DNA of 5,551 bases from an uncultured Oscillospiraceae bacterium. GTDB lineage: Bacteria; Bacillota; Clostridia; Oscillospirales; Oscillospiraceae. Made by a program: the position numbers and the translations under genes. The DNA lies in NCBI GenBank assembly GCA_934630555.1, contig CAKTXB010000135.1:1-5551 (forward strand). The letters are read 5' to 3'. This document shows, in pieces, positions 1 to 5,551 of this stretch (its first letter is position 1; each line of letters opens with the position of its first letter). The notes beneath the pieces are model-generated. The model was not told the DNA's origin. It made no database searches and worked only from the letters and a program-made list of their open reading frames with translations.

Positions 1-38
1 GCCAAGGCGAACCCATGCAGAACAAAGTTCAGTCGTGG

Positions 39-65
39 AATTTTTGCGCCAAAGGCGCAAAAATT
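39..65. repeat. Perfect palindrome 1 (12-bp arms, 3-nt loop)
   Basis: The arms at 39-50 and 54-65 are exact reverse complements (AATTTTTGCGCC / GGCGCAAAAATT) around the loop AAA. The outer part of the stem is AT-rich and the inner part is GC-rich, so the T-run lies inside the stem rather than after it; this makes it a poor match to an ordinary intrinsic terminator. It is the leftmost member of a palindrome cluster that runs to 195. The arms are seen directly; any function as a dispersed repeat or RNA structure is inference. Confidence 0.75.
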
Positions 66-78
66 ATGCGCGCAGCAT
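66..78. repeat. Short palindrome abutting palindrome 1
   Basis: ATGC at 66-69 and GCAT at 75-78 are complementary around a five-base loop (GCGCA), starting at the base after palindrome 1. The stem is only four pairs, so alone it would be ignored; it is listed because it continues the cluster. The following stretch 79-90 contains GGCGCAA (79-85), a second copy of the sequence at 54-60, which could pair with 44-50 as an alternative structure. Confidence 0.35.
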
Positions 79-90
79 GGCGCAAGCCTT

Positions 91-125
91 TCAAACGCGA
101 ACCCAGCACAGCGGTTCGCGTTTGA
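91..125. repeat. Perfect palindrome 2 (13-bp arms, 9-nt loop)
   Basis: The arms at 91-103 and 113-125 are exact reverse complements (TCAAACGCGAACC / GGTTCGCGTTTGA) around a nine-base loop at 104-112. There is no T-tract on either side because the next palindrome starts at the very next base. The GCGAACCCA string at 97-105 also occurs at 7-15, near the window edge, which hints that related sequence may continue to the left. Confidence 0.75.
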
Positions 126-158
126 GAGCGTGTCAAAAAATACTTTTTTGACACGCTC
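126..158. repeat. Perfect palindrome 3 (15-bp arms, 3-nt loop)
   Basis: The arms at 126-140 and 144-158 are exact reverse complements (GAGCGTGTCAAAAAA / TTTTTTGACACGCTC) around the loop TAC. The GC-rich base of the stem is outside and a six-pair A/T tract lies next to the loop, the reverse of a normal terminator order. It abuts palindrome 2 on the left and the terminator hairpin on the right with no spacer bases. Confidence 0.75.
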
Positions 159-199
159 AGCAGGGCGTTCCGGCCGTCAGCCGGAACGCCCTGCTTTTT
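159..199 (+). terminator. Intrinsic terminator hairpin, + strand
   Basis: A perfect 15-bp GC-rich stem (159-173 with 181-195, AGCAGGGCGTTCCGG and its complement) encloses a seven-base loop and is followed by five T residues (195-199). This is a textbook rho-independent terminator for transcription moving rightward, so it would end a transcript that enters from outside the window on the left. Read on the minus strand it is followed by the GC-rich arm of palindrome 3 and has no T-tract, so it is not an efficient terminator for the surface protein gene. It is also the last unit of the palindrome cluster. Confidence 0.7.
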
Positions 200-236
200 C
201 CGGTGTGCGTATGCACCGGAGCTGCTTGCTGTTATG

Positions 237-261
237 AAAAGGCCGCTTGCCATGCGCAGCC
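237..261 (-). terminator. Possible terminator of the SLH protein gene
   Basis: On the minus strand GGCTGC (261-256) can pair with GCGGCC (246-241), six pairs including one G-U, around a nine-base loop, followed by TTTT (240-237). It lies about 20 bases after the stop codon of the surface protein gene, the expected place. The stem and T-tract are both short, so it may be weak, and the hairpins further downstream may act as 3' structure instead. Confidence 0.35.
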
Positions 262-280
262 ACGAAACGGTCCTCCCGGT

Positions 281-3223
281 TTATTTCCCTGCGGCTCTCC
301 ACAGGAACGTTACGATCTGAGCGCGCGTGCAGTCGCTGTCCGGCCCAAACAGACCGCTGCCAATGCCCGTGCTGACGCCGCTGGCCGCGGCCCATGCCGC
401 GGCATTTGCATAGTAGCTGCTGGCGGAAACATCGCTGAACGCAGCCTTGCCGCCGGCCGGTTTACCAAGGGCGCGGTAGAGGAACGTCACAGCCTGCGCT
501 CTCGTACAGGCGGCGTCAGGCGAGAATTTTCCATCGCCCGTGCCGGTGGTGATGCCGTTCTCCACCGCCCAGGCCGCCGCCTTTGCATAGTAGGCGCCTG
601 CGGGAACATCCGAAAAGCTGCCGGCGTGCTTCGGCTCCGGGCTGCCCGCCGCGCGCCACAGGAAGGTGACGATCTGCGCCCGGGTACAGGGCTGGTCGGG
701 GGCGAACAGACCGTTTCCAACACCAGCGGCGATGCTCTTTCCGACCGCCCACTTCACCGCTTCATAGCAGAAGCTGTCGTTTGGCACATCGTAGAAGAAA
801 TTCAGAACGCTGTTGTCCTCCATGAATGTTGCCTTGATCTCGACCTTGCTGCCCGGCATGGTGAACGCGTACTTGCCGCCGCCCTGAGCGGTGAGCTTGA
901 GTTCGCTGCCGTTCTTATCCGTGACGACCAGCGTTTCCAGCACATAGCCGCTGTCAGGAGCCACCGTGATGGTCACGGTATCGCCGCGCCCGGCGTAGCG
1001 GCGGTCTGTCGTCATCGTGCCGTGCTCGGCTTGATCGGGGAACGTGATCGAATAGCGCGGCGAGCTGCTGCCGCTGCCGGCGTTGAGGCGCTCCTGCGCC
1101 GTGACGGTGATGGTGCCGTTCTTTACACCGCTGTAGTTGCCGGAGGCCGTGAAGATGTAGGGGATATACAGCCCCTCGCCCGCCTTCAGGCCGCGGAGCA
1201 TCCCGGGGATCTCCGCTTCCGTCCTTCCGTCGGCCAGCCTATATTCGAGCGCGCCTGTGACCGTTTCGCCGCCAACGCCGGTGAACTTGGGCGCTTCAAA
1301 GCTGTCCTCGCCCACATAGATGGTCTGGGCCTTGTTGGTAGCGTCCTCGAAATCAGCGCAGGGGGTGATATTGGCTTTCAGATCCGTCAGCTCGGGCTGT
1401 GCGAGGGTGTATTTGCCGGCATCCTTGCCGGTCAGCTTGAGGACGCCCTTGATCGTGACGCGCTTATCGTCTCCAACATCTTTGCTGTCAAATTCCGCTT
1501 TCGCATCCGACAGCTCGAGGTACACTTCGTCGTTTGCTTCCACGCCGTTCAGCGTACCGCCGATAAGGGCGGCGGCCGCCGTGCCGTCGTAGGCCTTGCT
1601 TTTGGCGGTGATGCCGGATACGGTGATCTCTTTTTGCTGAAAGGCGCTGAACACCACCGGCGTGCCGCCGTCTGACTGCGTATGTGCGTCGGTGTCGGTA
1701 TTTCCGGCGCCGGTCTCCGTCATGCCGTCGCCCATAAGGATCTCCGCCGCCTTTATCACAACATTTCCGGCATAGCCGGTGTCAAGGGTGGCCGTGCCGC
1801 CATAAAAGGCTGCCGAGCCGGAACTGCCGCCTAAGATCCTCACCAGCGGCGTGGGCTCGCCATCCTCCTCAGTTACTGAAGACGGCGTGTTTTCACCCCA
1901 ATCCCATGCCGCATCCAGTGTGCCGCTGTTTACGGTGAGCTTGCCGAGCCCCAGCGCAGAGAACGCGTACAGCTCGCCTGAGCCGCCCTTGAACACCGGC
2001 ACACGGAGCGTGAGCGCAGCGTTGGACAAGGTCAGCGCCCCACCGTCGATCCGCCGTGTTTGCACCGTACCGCCCGAAATATCGTACTTCGTCGCACCGT
2101 ATAAATTTTCTGTCGTCACCGTGCCGCCGGACACGGCGAATACGCCCTGTGTGCCGGCAGGCTGATCCGCATACATATAAACGCTGCCGCCAGCAACGGT
2201 CAGTGTGCCGCCGGTCACCGTGATGCTGCCGGCTTTCTCCGTGTTGTGGCTGCTGTTGAATGATTTTTCCACCGTAATGGCATTCCCGGAGCTTCTTTCG
2301 TCTTTCTTTACCTGCGTGGCCGTGATCTTACCGCCGTCCAGCCGAATGCCGCCTCCGGAGACGTCGATCCCGTGGGATGCGCTGGCCGTCACTTCGCCCC
2401 CCTGCGAGACCAGCAGGTCGCCCTGTAAAATATCAATGCCATACGCAAGCCCCGCGCCGTCCATGGACGGGTCGCATTTTGCCGTCAGCTTTCCGTCGCC
2501 GGTGACGGAAACATTCCCCCGGTACACATTGACGCCGCGGGAGAAGGAATCGGGCACCGTCTCATCATCTGTATCAATGGACTCCCCTCCAATGGCAGTC
2601 AGAGAGCCGCCCGTGACGGACAGCGCCTTATTGCGTGTATCGCTGGTCATAAGAATGCCGGTGGAAAACGCACAGTCGGCGGACACGGCCTTGCCGCCCG
2701 TGGCTGTGATGTGACCGCCCTGCACGGTAAGCTCGCCGTCCACGGAAATGGCGGAGGTGTACGTCCATGCATCGCCGGTATTCGTATGGGTACCGGAGGT
2801 AACGGACAGCGTGCCCGTGCCCGCCGAACCGCCCTGAATGGTCAGAGCGCCCAGAGCGTCAACTGCCGTGATATAAATTTTGTTCCCATACTCACCGTCC
2901 TCTGCTGCCGCTGCATCGCCGCTGACGATCTCATTTGCCGTTCCGTCCGCCAGCACAATGGTGGAGCCTGCGGGCAGCTTCACGGCGGTCGTTGCCGTGG
3001 TGGTGAAGTCGATGCCGTTCAGGGTGAGCGTTTTGCTGTCGTTATCCCAGACAGAGTCCGCCTCGCCGATCTTATACTGATTCAGCAAGGCTATGGCTGC
3101 CGTACCGCTTCCGGCAGTAAAGTCCGCCGTTTCCGTCGCGGGCTCTGCCGCAAAGGCCGTCTCCGGCAGCAGGGTCAGGCACAGGCAGAGGGCCAGCAGC
3201 GTGCTCATCACGCGTCTTTTCAT
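281..3223 (-). CDS. Secreted SLH-domain surface protein with beta-helix, YDG and InlB-like modules
   Basis: A 980-residue exported cell-wall protein. I start it at the ATG at 3223, not 15 codons upstream, because a GAGGAA ribosome site lies five bases before it and a typical signal peptide begins there: basic MKRR, then a hydrophobic stretch, with likely cleavage after AFA near residue 25. Residues about 45-500 are rich in short Gly/Thr/Val repeats such as TVSGGT and SVTGGSLTA, the pattern of right-handed beta-helix surface proteins. Residues 533-621 match the YDG domain (KAYDGTAAA). Residues 622-710 form another beta-rich module, and 723-801 resemble InlB-like bacterial repeats (HGTMT, then DSGYVL, FTMP). 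Three SLH domains close the protein at about 810-858, 870-920 and 929-980, each with a CTRAQ motif in place of the usual TRAE-type signature. SLH triplets bind secondary wall polymers non-covalently. The ligand of the long repeat part is unknown; an adhesin or glycan-binding role is inference. I see no catalytic motif. Confidence 0.9.
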   Translation of the reverse strand: MKRRVMSTLLALCLCLTLLPETAFAAEPATETADFTAGSGTAAIALLNQYKIGEADSVWDNDSKTLTLNGIDFTTTATTAVKLPAGSTIVLADGTANEIVSGDAAAAEDGEYGNKIYITAVDALGALTIQGGSAGTGTLSVTSGTHTNTGDAWTYTSAISVDGELTVQGGHITATGGKAVSADCAFSTGILMTSDTRNKALSVTGGSLTAIGGESIDTDDETVPDSFSRGVNVYRGNVSVTGDGKLTAKCDPSMDGAGLAYGIDILQGDLLVSQGGEVTASASHGIDVSGGGIRLDGGKITATQVKKDERSSGNAITVEKSFNSSHNTEKAGSITVTGGTLTVAGGSVYMYADQPAGTQGVFAVSGGTVTTENLYGATKYDISGGTVQTRRIDGGALTLSNAALTLRVPVFKGGSGELYAFSALGLGKLTVNSGTLDAAWDWGENTPSSVTEEDGEPTPLVRILGGSSGSAAFYGGTATLDTGYAGNVVIKAAEILMGDGMTETGAGNTDTDAHTQSDGGTPVVFSAFQQKEITVSGITAKSKAYDGTAAAALIGGTLNGVEANDEVYLELSDAKAEFDSKDVGDDKRVTIKGVLKLTGKDAGKYTLAQPELTDLKANITPCADFEDATNKAQTIYVGEDSFEAPKFTGVGGETVTGALEYRLADGRTEAEIPGMLRGLKAGEGLYIPYIFTASGNYSGVKNGTITVTAQERLNAGSGSSSPRYSITFPDQAEHGTMTTDRRYAGRGDTVTITVAPDSGYVLETLVVTDKNGSELKLTAQGGGKYAFTMPGSKVEIKATFMEDNSVLNFFYDVPNDSFCYEAVKWAVGKSIAAGVGNGLFAPDQPCTRAQIVTFLWRAAGSPEPKHAGSFSDVPAGAYYAKAAAWAVENGITTGTGDGKFSPDAACTRAQAVTFLYRALGKPAGGKAAFSDVSASSYYANAAAWAAASGVSTGIGSGLFGPDSDCTRAQIVTFLWRAAGK

Positions 3224-3228
3224 AACAA

Positions 3229-3234
3229 TTCCTC
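3229..3234 (-). promoter_or_regulatory. Ribosome binding site of the SLH protein gene
   Basis: GAGGAA on the minus strand lies five bases upstream of the ATG at 3223. No comparable site precedes the alternative in-frame ATG at 3268, so this element fixes the start and gives a protein whose N-terminus is a clean signal peptide. Confidence 0.75.
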
Positions 3235-3245
3235 GCTTTCCATCC

Positions 3246-3262
3246 ATTTGGCATATCCAAAT
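3246..3262. promoter_or_regulatory. 17-bp palindrome, candidate operator
   Basis: ATTTGG (3246-3251) and CCAAAT (3257-3262) form a perfect inverted repeat with a five-base centre (CATAT). It lies in the leader of the surface protein gene, between its start codon and the AT-rich promoter core, a good place for a repressor to bind. The two-fold symmetry and size suit a dimeric HTH regulator such as the one encoded next door. It also overlaps a possible + strand -35 (TTGGCA, 3248-3253). Binding is not shown by the sequence; the short arms could arise by chance. Confidence 0.35.
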
Positions 3263-3271
3263 CATCACTTT

Positions 3272-3283
3272 ATTTTAAATATA
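3272..3283 (-). promoter_or_regulatory. Possible -10 region for the SLH protein gene
   Basis: The AT-rich island at 3269-3284 stands out in a GC-rich region. Read on the minus strand it offers TATATT (3283-3278) and TAAAAT (3277-3272), either of which could serve as a sigma-A type -10 box. I see no good TTGACA-like -35 at the right distance, so the exact element is uncertain. A start here would give a leader of roughly 40-50 bases containing the palindrome at 3246-3262. Confidence 0.35.
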
Positions 3284-3368
3284 CCAGGGGAAAACGCAGA
3301 ATTCATCCGGGCTTTCCACTTTGTCACGGACTGTGCGGGAAGTCCTTTTCTTTTTGCAGGACAGCCCT

Positions 3369-3374
3369 TATAAT
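3369..3374 (+). promoter_or_regulatory. TATAAT -10 box of the HTH regulator gene
   Basis: A perfect TATAAT lies 43 bases before the regulator's start codon. The region 17 bases upstream (TTTTCT, 3346-3351) is a poor -35, which would fit a promoter that is weak or needs an activator. An alternative + strand promoter is TTGGCA (3248-3253) with TATTTT (3271-3276) at a 17-base spacing, but it would give a much longer leader. Confidence 0.5.
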
Positions 3375-3401
3375 AGAATGATCGAAAGCACCGCCGCGCG
3401 C

Positions 3402-3408
3402 AAGGAGG
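3402..3408 (+). promoter_or_regulatory. Ribosome binding site of the HTH regulator gene
   Basis: AAGGAGG is a strong Shine-Dalgarno sequence, nine bases before the ATG at 3418. It supports this start codon and active translation of the gene. Confidence 0.8.
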
Positions 3409-3417
3409 AGATCACGG

Positions 3418-5130
3418 ATGTTCAAGGATCAGCTCAACGAATATATGACGCAGCTGCATTGCTCCGGTAAGGAGCTGGCGGAGGTCAGCGGTCTTTCCCC
3501 GGCTACCGTCAGCCGCTACCGCAGCGGGGAGCGGGAGCCGAAAAGCGCCGCGGAGTGGAACAAGCTCCTTTCCGGCATCGTCCGTCTCGCTGCCGAGCGC
3601 AATATCCCGGCTCTGACAGAAGAAGCCGTACGGGAAAAGCTGGCGCTCTTTTTCCCGGAAAACAGCTTTGACACGGAGCGCCTGCGCTGCAACCTGAACA
3701 GTCTGCTCGCGACCTTCTCCATCAGCGTTTCTGATCTGGCACGCAGCACCAATTATGATGCCTCCTATCTCTCGCGCATCCGAAATGGACAGCGCCGGCC
3801 GGCAGATCCCGAGCGTTTTACATCCGCAGTCGCCGACTTTGTCATCCGGCGCTTTGATGCTCCGGCAGAGCGCGCCATCCTCGCCGAGCTGATCGGCGCC
3901 AAAGCGTCTGAGCAGGATGCGGAGGCGCTTTACCGCGGGCTGGTCCAATGGCTGGGCGGCCATGATGCGGAACGAAGCAATGATGTTGCCTCGTTCCTGA
4001 AGCATCTGGACTCATTCGACCTCAATGAATATACCCGCGCCATCCGCTTTGACGATTTGAAGGTACCCACCGTACCGTTCCAGCTGCCGCTGAGCAAGAC
4101 CTATTATGGCCTGGAGGAGATGAAAAAAGGGGAGTTGGATTTTCTCAAGGCGACGGCGCTGGGAAAATCGGACGAACCCGTGTTCCTGTGCAGCGATATG
4201 CCGATGGATGACATGGCAAAAGACCGGGAGTTTACGAAGAAGTATATGTTCGGTCTTGCCGTGCTGCTGAAAAAGGGGCTGCAGCTGAAGGTGGTGCACA
4301 ATCTGGACCGCCCCTTTCACGAGCTGATGCTGGGTCTGGAGGGCTGGATCCCGCTGTATATGACAGGGCAGATCACGCCCTGCTATCTCAAGGGCGTGCA
4401 GAACAACATCTACTGCCATTTTCTCAATGTTTCCGGCGTCGCGGCGCTTTCCGGCGAGTGCATCGCCGGAGCGCACGAGCAGGGGCGCTATGAGCTGGTC
4501 AAGGGCGGCGAGGCGCTGCACTATTTCCGTGACCGCGCCGCCGCCATCTGGAAAAAGGCCCTGCCGCTTATGGGCATCTATCGGGAGGCGCAGGCTGCGG
4601 CGCTCCGCGCGTTTCAGCTTGCCGGTACGCAGGACGTCGGGCCGCGCTGCCGTGTACTGTCCGCTCCGCCGTTGGGAACGCTTCGCGAGCAAACGCTGCG
4701 CGCCATGCTCTGCGCACAGGCGCTGACCGCTGCCGAGCGGCAGCGTGTTCTGGAGCACGCTGCGGTGCAGCGTTCCTATATGGAGCAGGTCCTCACACAC
4801 AGTCCTATCACAGACGCCTTTCCCGATCTGTCACAGGAAGCGTTTGCTCAGTATGCGCCGACGCTCCCGCTCTCCACGCTGTTCTTCCCGAAAGACATCC
4901 GCTATACCTATGCGGACTACCGTCAGCATTTGGAGCAGACAAACGAGTATGCCCGCACCCACCCCGGCTATTCCATTCGCCCCTGTGATACAGACTTTCA
5001 CAATATCTCGATCTCCGTCCTCAAAGGCCGGTGGGCAATGATCTCAAAGAGCAACGCGCCTGCCATTCATTTTGTAGTTCGCTATTCCAAGCTGCGCAGC
5101 GCCATTGAGAATTTTATCGGGGAGGCATGA
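3418..5130 (+). CDS. Tandem XRE-type helix-turn-helix regulator with large unassigned C-terminal region
   Basis: A 570-residue cytoplasmic DNA-binding protein with no signal peptide or membrane segment. The first HTH lies at about residues 4-42 (KELAEVSGLSPATVSRYRSG, followed by EREP). A second, similar unit lies at about 89-128 (VSDLARSTNYDASYLSRIRNG). Both share the pattern of LA, a turn, then S-x-LSRIRNG or TVSRYRSG followed by a basic/proline end, as in XRE/Cro recognition helices. The remaining ~400 residues are too long for a simple repressor and probably sense something or mediate oligomerisation. Two strand-like segments, VFLCSD (255-260) and LQLKVVHNLDRPF (288-300), flank a helical stretch, and LGLEGWIPLYMTGQI (305-319) looks like a conserved core. 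The C-terminus has VLKGRWAMISKSNAP and HFVVRYSKLRSAIENF. Similar long HTH proteins seem familiar from gut Clostridia, but that is an impression from memory. It is divergent from the surface protein gene, so control of that gene is plausible. The function of the C-terminal region is unknown. Confidence 0.85.
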   Translation: MFKDQLNEYMTQLHCSGKELAEVSGLSPATVSRYRSGEREPKSAAEWNKLLSGIVRLAAERNIPALTEEAVREKLALFFPENSFDTERLRCNLNSLLATFSISVSDLARSTNYDASYLSRIRNGQRRPADPERFTSAVADFVIRRFDAPAERAILAELIGAKASEQDAEALYRGLVQWLGGHDAERSNDVASFLKHLDSFDLNEYTRAIRFDDLKVPTVPFQLPLSKTYYGLEEMKKGELDFLKATALGKSDEPVFLCSDMPMDDMAKDREFTKKYMFGLAVLLKKGLQLKVVHNLDRPFHELMLGLEGWIPLYMTGQITPCYLKGVQNNIYCHFLNVSGVAALSGECIAGAHEQGRYELVKGGEALHYFRDRAAAIWKKALPLMGIYREAQAAALRAFQLAGTQDVGPRCRVLSAPPLGTLREQTLRAMLCAQALTAAERQRVLEHAAVQRSYMEQVLTHSPITDAFPDLSQEAFAQYAPTLPLSTLFFPKDIRYTYADYRQHLEQTNEYARTHPGYSIRPCDTDFHNISISVLKGRWAMISKSNAPAIHFVVRYSKLRSAIENFIGEA

Positions 5131-5156
5131 CCCTTCCCGCGTGTGCCCCGTGACCA

Positions 5157-5209
5157 AAAAAGCAAGCCCCTCTCAAGCTTCAACTCAGCTTCAGAGGGGC
5201 TTGCTTTTT
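5157..5209. terminator. Bidirectional intrinsic terminator
   Basis: A perfect 17-bp stem (5157-5173 with 5193-5209), whose core is GCAAGCCCCTCT and its complement, encloses a 19-base loop. The loop can form a second five-pair stem (5175-5179 with 5187-5191). Five T residues end the + strand arm (5205-5209) and six A residues precede the left arm (5156-5161), giving a T-tract on the minus strand too. It lies 26 bases after the regulator's stop codon and before the end of the convergent minus-strand gene, so it can stop both transcripts. Confidence 0.85.
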
Positions 5210-5270
5210 ATGTTTTATCTTGACAGGGCTCCGTTTTTTGACCCCACTTTCCCTGCATTGATCGCGTTTC

Positions 5271-5531
5271 TCATACAAGATCCGGTCCTTCCGCAGGTCC
5301 TGCCTTTTCCAGCCGCCTCCGATACTCCTCCAAATACCGATCCAAACAGACCTTGTTGACAGTGGCCAGGATCGTGCTGCGCAGGAGATCCTTGGCGTCA
5401 GACTCGGTCTCACCAAGGCCCTCCACTGCTGGAGCGATGCCAAATGCCGCGCCAAGCATATTCTCAAACTCATCGCAGAAGTAGTCATAGGCGGTCTGAA
5501 GGGGATAGCACTCCTCCTGTATGCTGAACAT
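5271..5531 (-). CDS. Small hypothetical protein, possibly running off the right edge
   Basis: An 86-residue protein that I do not recognise, starting MFSIQEECYPLQTAYDYF and ending with a charged helical stretch (RYLEEYRRRLEKAG). I start it at the ATG at 5531 because GGAGGGG lies nine bases upstream on the minus strand. However, the frame stays open to the window edge, so this could instead be the C-terminus of a longer protein. The sequence looks soluble and mostly helical, with acidic and aromatic residues in the first third and two cysteines (residues 9 and 20) in the same part, plus a third near residue 62; no membrane segment or known motif is visible. It converges on the HTH regulator, sharing the bidirectional terminator, so it is unlikely to be in the same operon. 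The stop codon is TGA at 5273-5271. Confidence 0.5.
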   Translation of the reverse strand: MFSIQEECYPLQTAYDYFCDEFENMLGAAFGIAPAVEGLGETESDAKDLLRSTILATVNKVCLDRYLEEYRRRLEKAGPAEGPDLV

Positions 5532-5540
5532 CAGCCGAAG

Positions 5541-5547
5541 CCCCTCC
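5541..5547 (-). promoter_or_regulatory. Candidate ribosome binding site deciding the start at 5531
   Basis: GGAGGGG on the minus strand, nine bases before an ATG. The same spacing is seen for the HTH regulator gene. It could be a coincidence inside a longer coding frame, because the frame is open through it. Confidence 0.4.
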
Positions 5548-5551
5548 AAAG

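Noticed and set aside
29..253. A 74-codon minus-strand frame across the palindrome cluster
   Set aside because: Most of it is made of the palindromes and the end terminator, and it has no convincing ribosome site; likely a spurious reading through a repeat.
203..1675. A 490-codon open frame on the + strand, opposite the surface protein gene
   Set aside because: It is rich in Arg, Ala and Gly, has no domain or ribosome site, and is explained as the antisense shadow of a GC-rich coding sequence with a clear signal peptide and SLH domains.
3224..3268. In-frame ATG at 3268 as the start of the surface protein
   Set aside because: It has no ribosome site and would put 15 residues, including charged ones, in front of a clean signal peptide that starts at 3223.
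3328..3345. Inverted repeat GGACT-N8-AGTCC upstream of the regulator's promoter
   Set aside because: The arms are only five bases and do not extend, so chance is a good explanation; worth keeping only if conserved in relatives.
4012..4800. A 262-codon minus-strand frame opposite the HTH regulator
   Set aside because: His/Arg/Gln/Leu-rich composition with no ribosome site or motif; it lies wholly within the regulator gene and is an antisense shadow.
5220..5248. TTGACA at 5220-5225 on the + strand as a promoter -35
   Set aside because: No -10-like sequence lies at 16-18 bases (CCCACT there), and no + strand gene follows.

Overview
The window looks like chromosomal DNA from a GC-rich, low-redundancy Gram-positive Clostridia lineage, most likely a gut Oscillospiraceae-type organism. 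This is inferred from three things: a secreted protein with three C-terminal SLH domains and a YDG/InlB-like repeat mosaic, strong AAGGAGG-type ribosome binding sites, and the GC-rich codon use. No species can be named from the sequence alone.

Layout. Positions 1-280 hold no convincing gene. About 160 bases of this stretch (39-195) are an almost continuous run of perfect palindromes, three of them abutting with no spacer; the last carries a T-tract and reads as a + strand intrinsic terminator. A weak minus-strand terminator (237-261) sits just after the end of the first gene. Positions 281-3223 (minus) encode a 980-residue secreted surface protein: signal peptide, a long glycine/threonine/valine-rich repeat region likely to form a beta-helix, a YDG-type domain, two further beta-rich modules and three SLH anchoring domains. 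Positions 3224-3417 are a divergent promoter region with an AT-rich core and a 17-bp palindrome. Positions 3418-5130 (plus) encode a 570-residue cytoplasmic regulator with two N-terminal XRE-type helix-turn-helix units and a long C-terminal part that I cannot assign to a known function. A bidirectional terminator (5157-5209) separates it from a small convergent minus-strand gene (5271-5531) of unknown function at the right edge.

How the parts may work together. The double-HTH regulator and the surface protein share one 194-bp intergenic region and are transcribed divergently, so the simplest hypothesis is that the regulator controls the surface protein gene, its own gene, or both. This is inference from arrangement only. 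The strongest leads are the palindrome cluster, the unassigned C-terminal region of the regulator, and the palindrome in the shared promoter region. I see no CRISPR array, tRNA, rRNA, transposase or recognisable defence operon.
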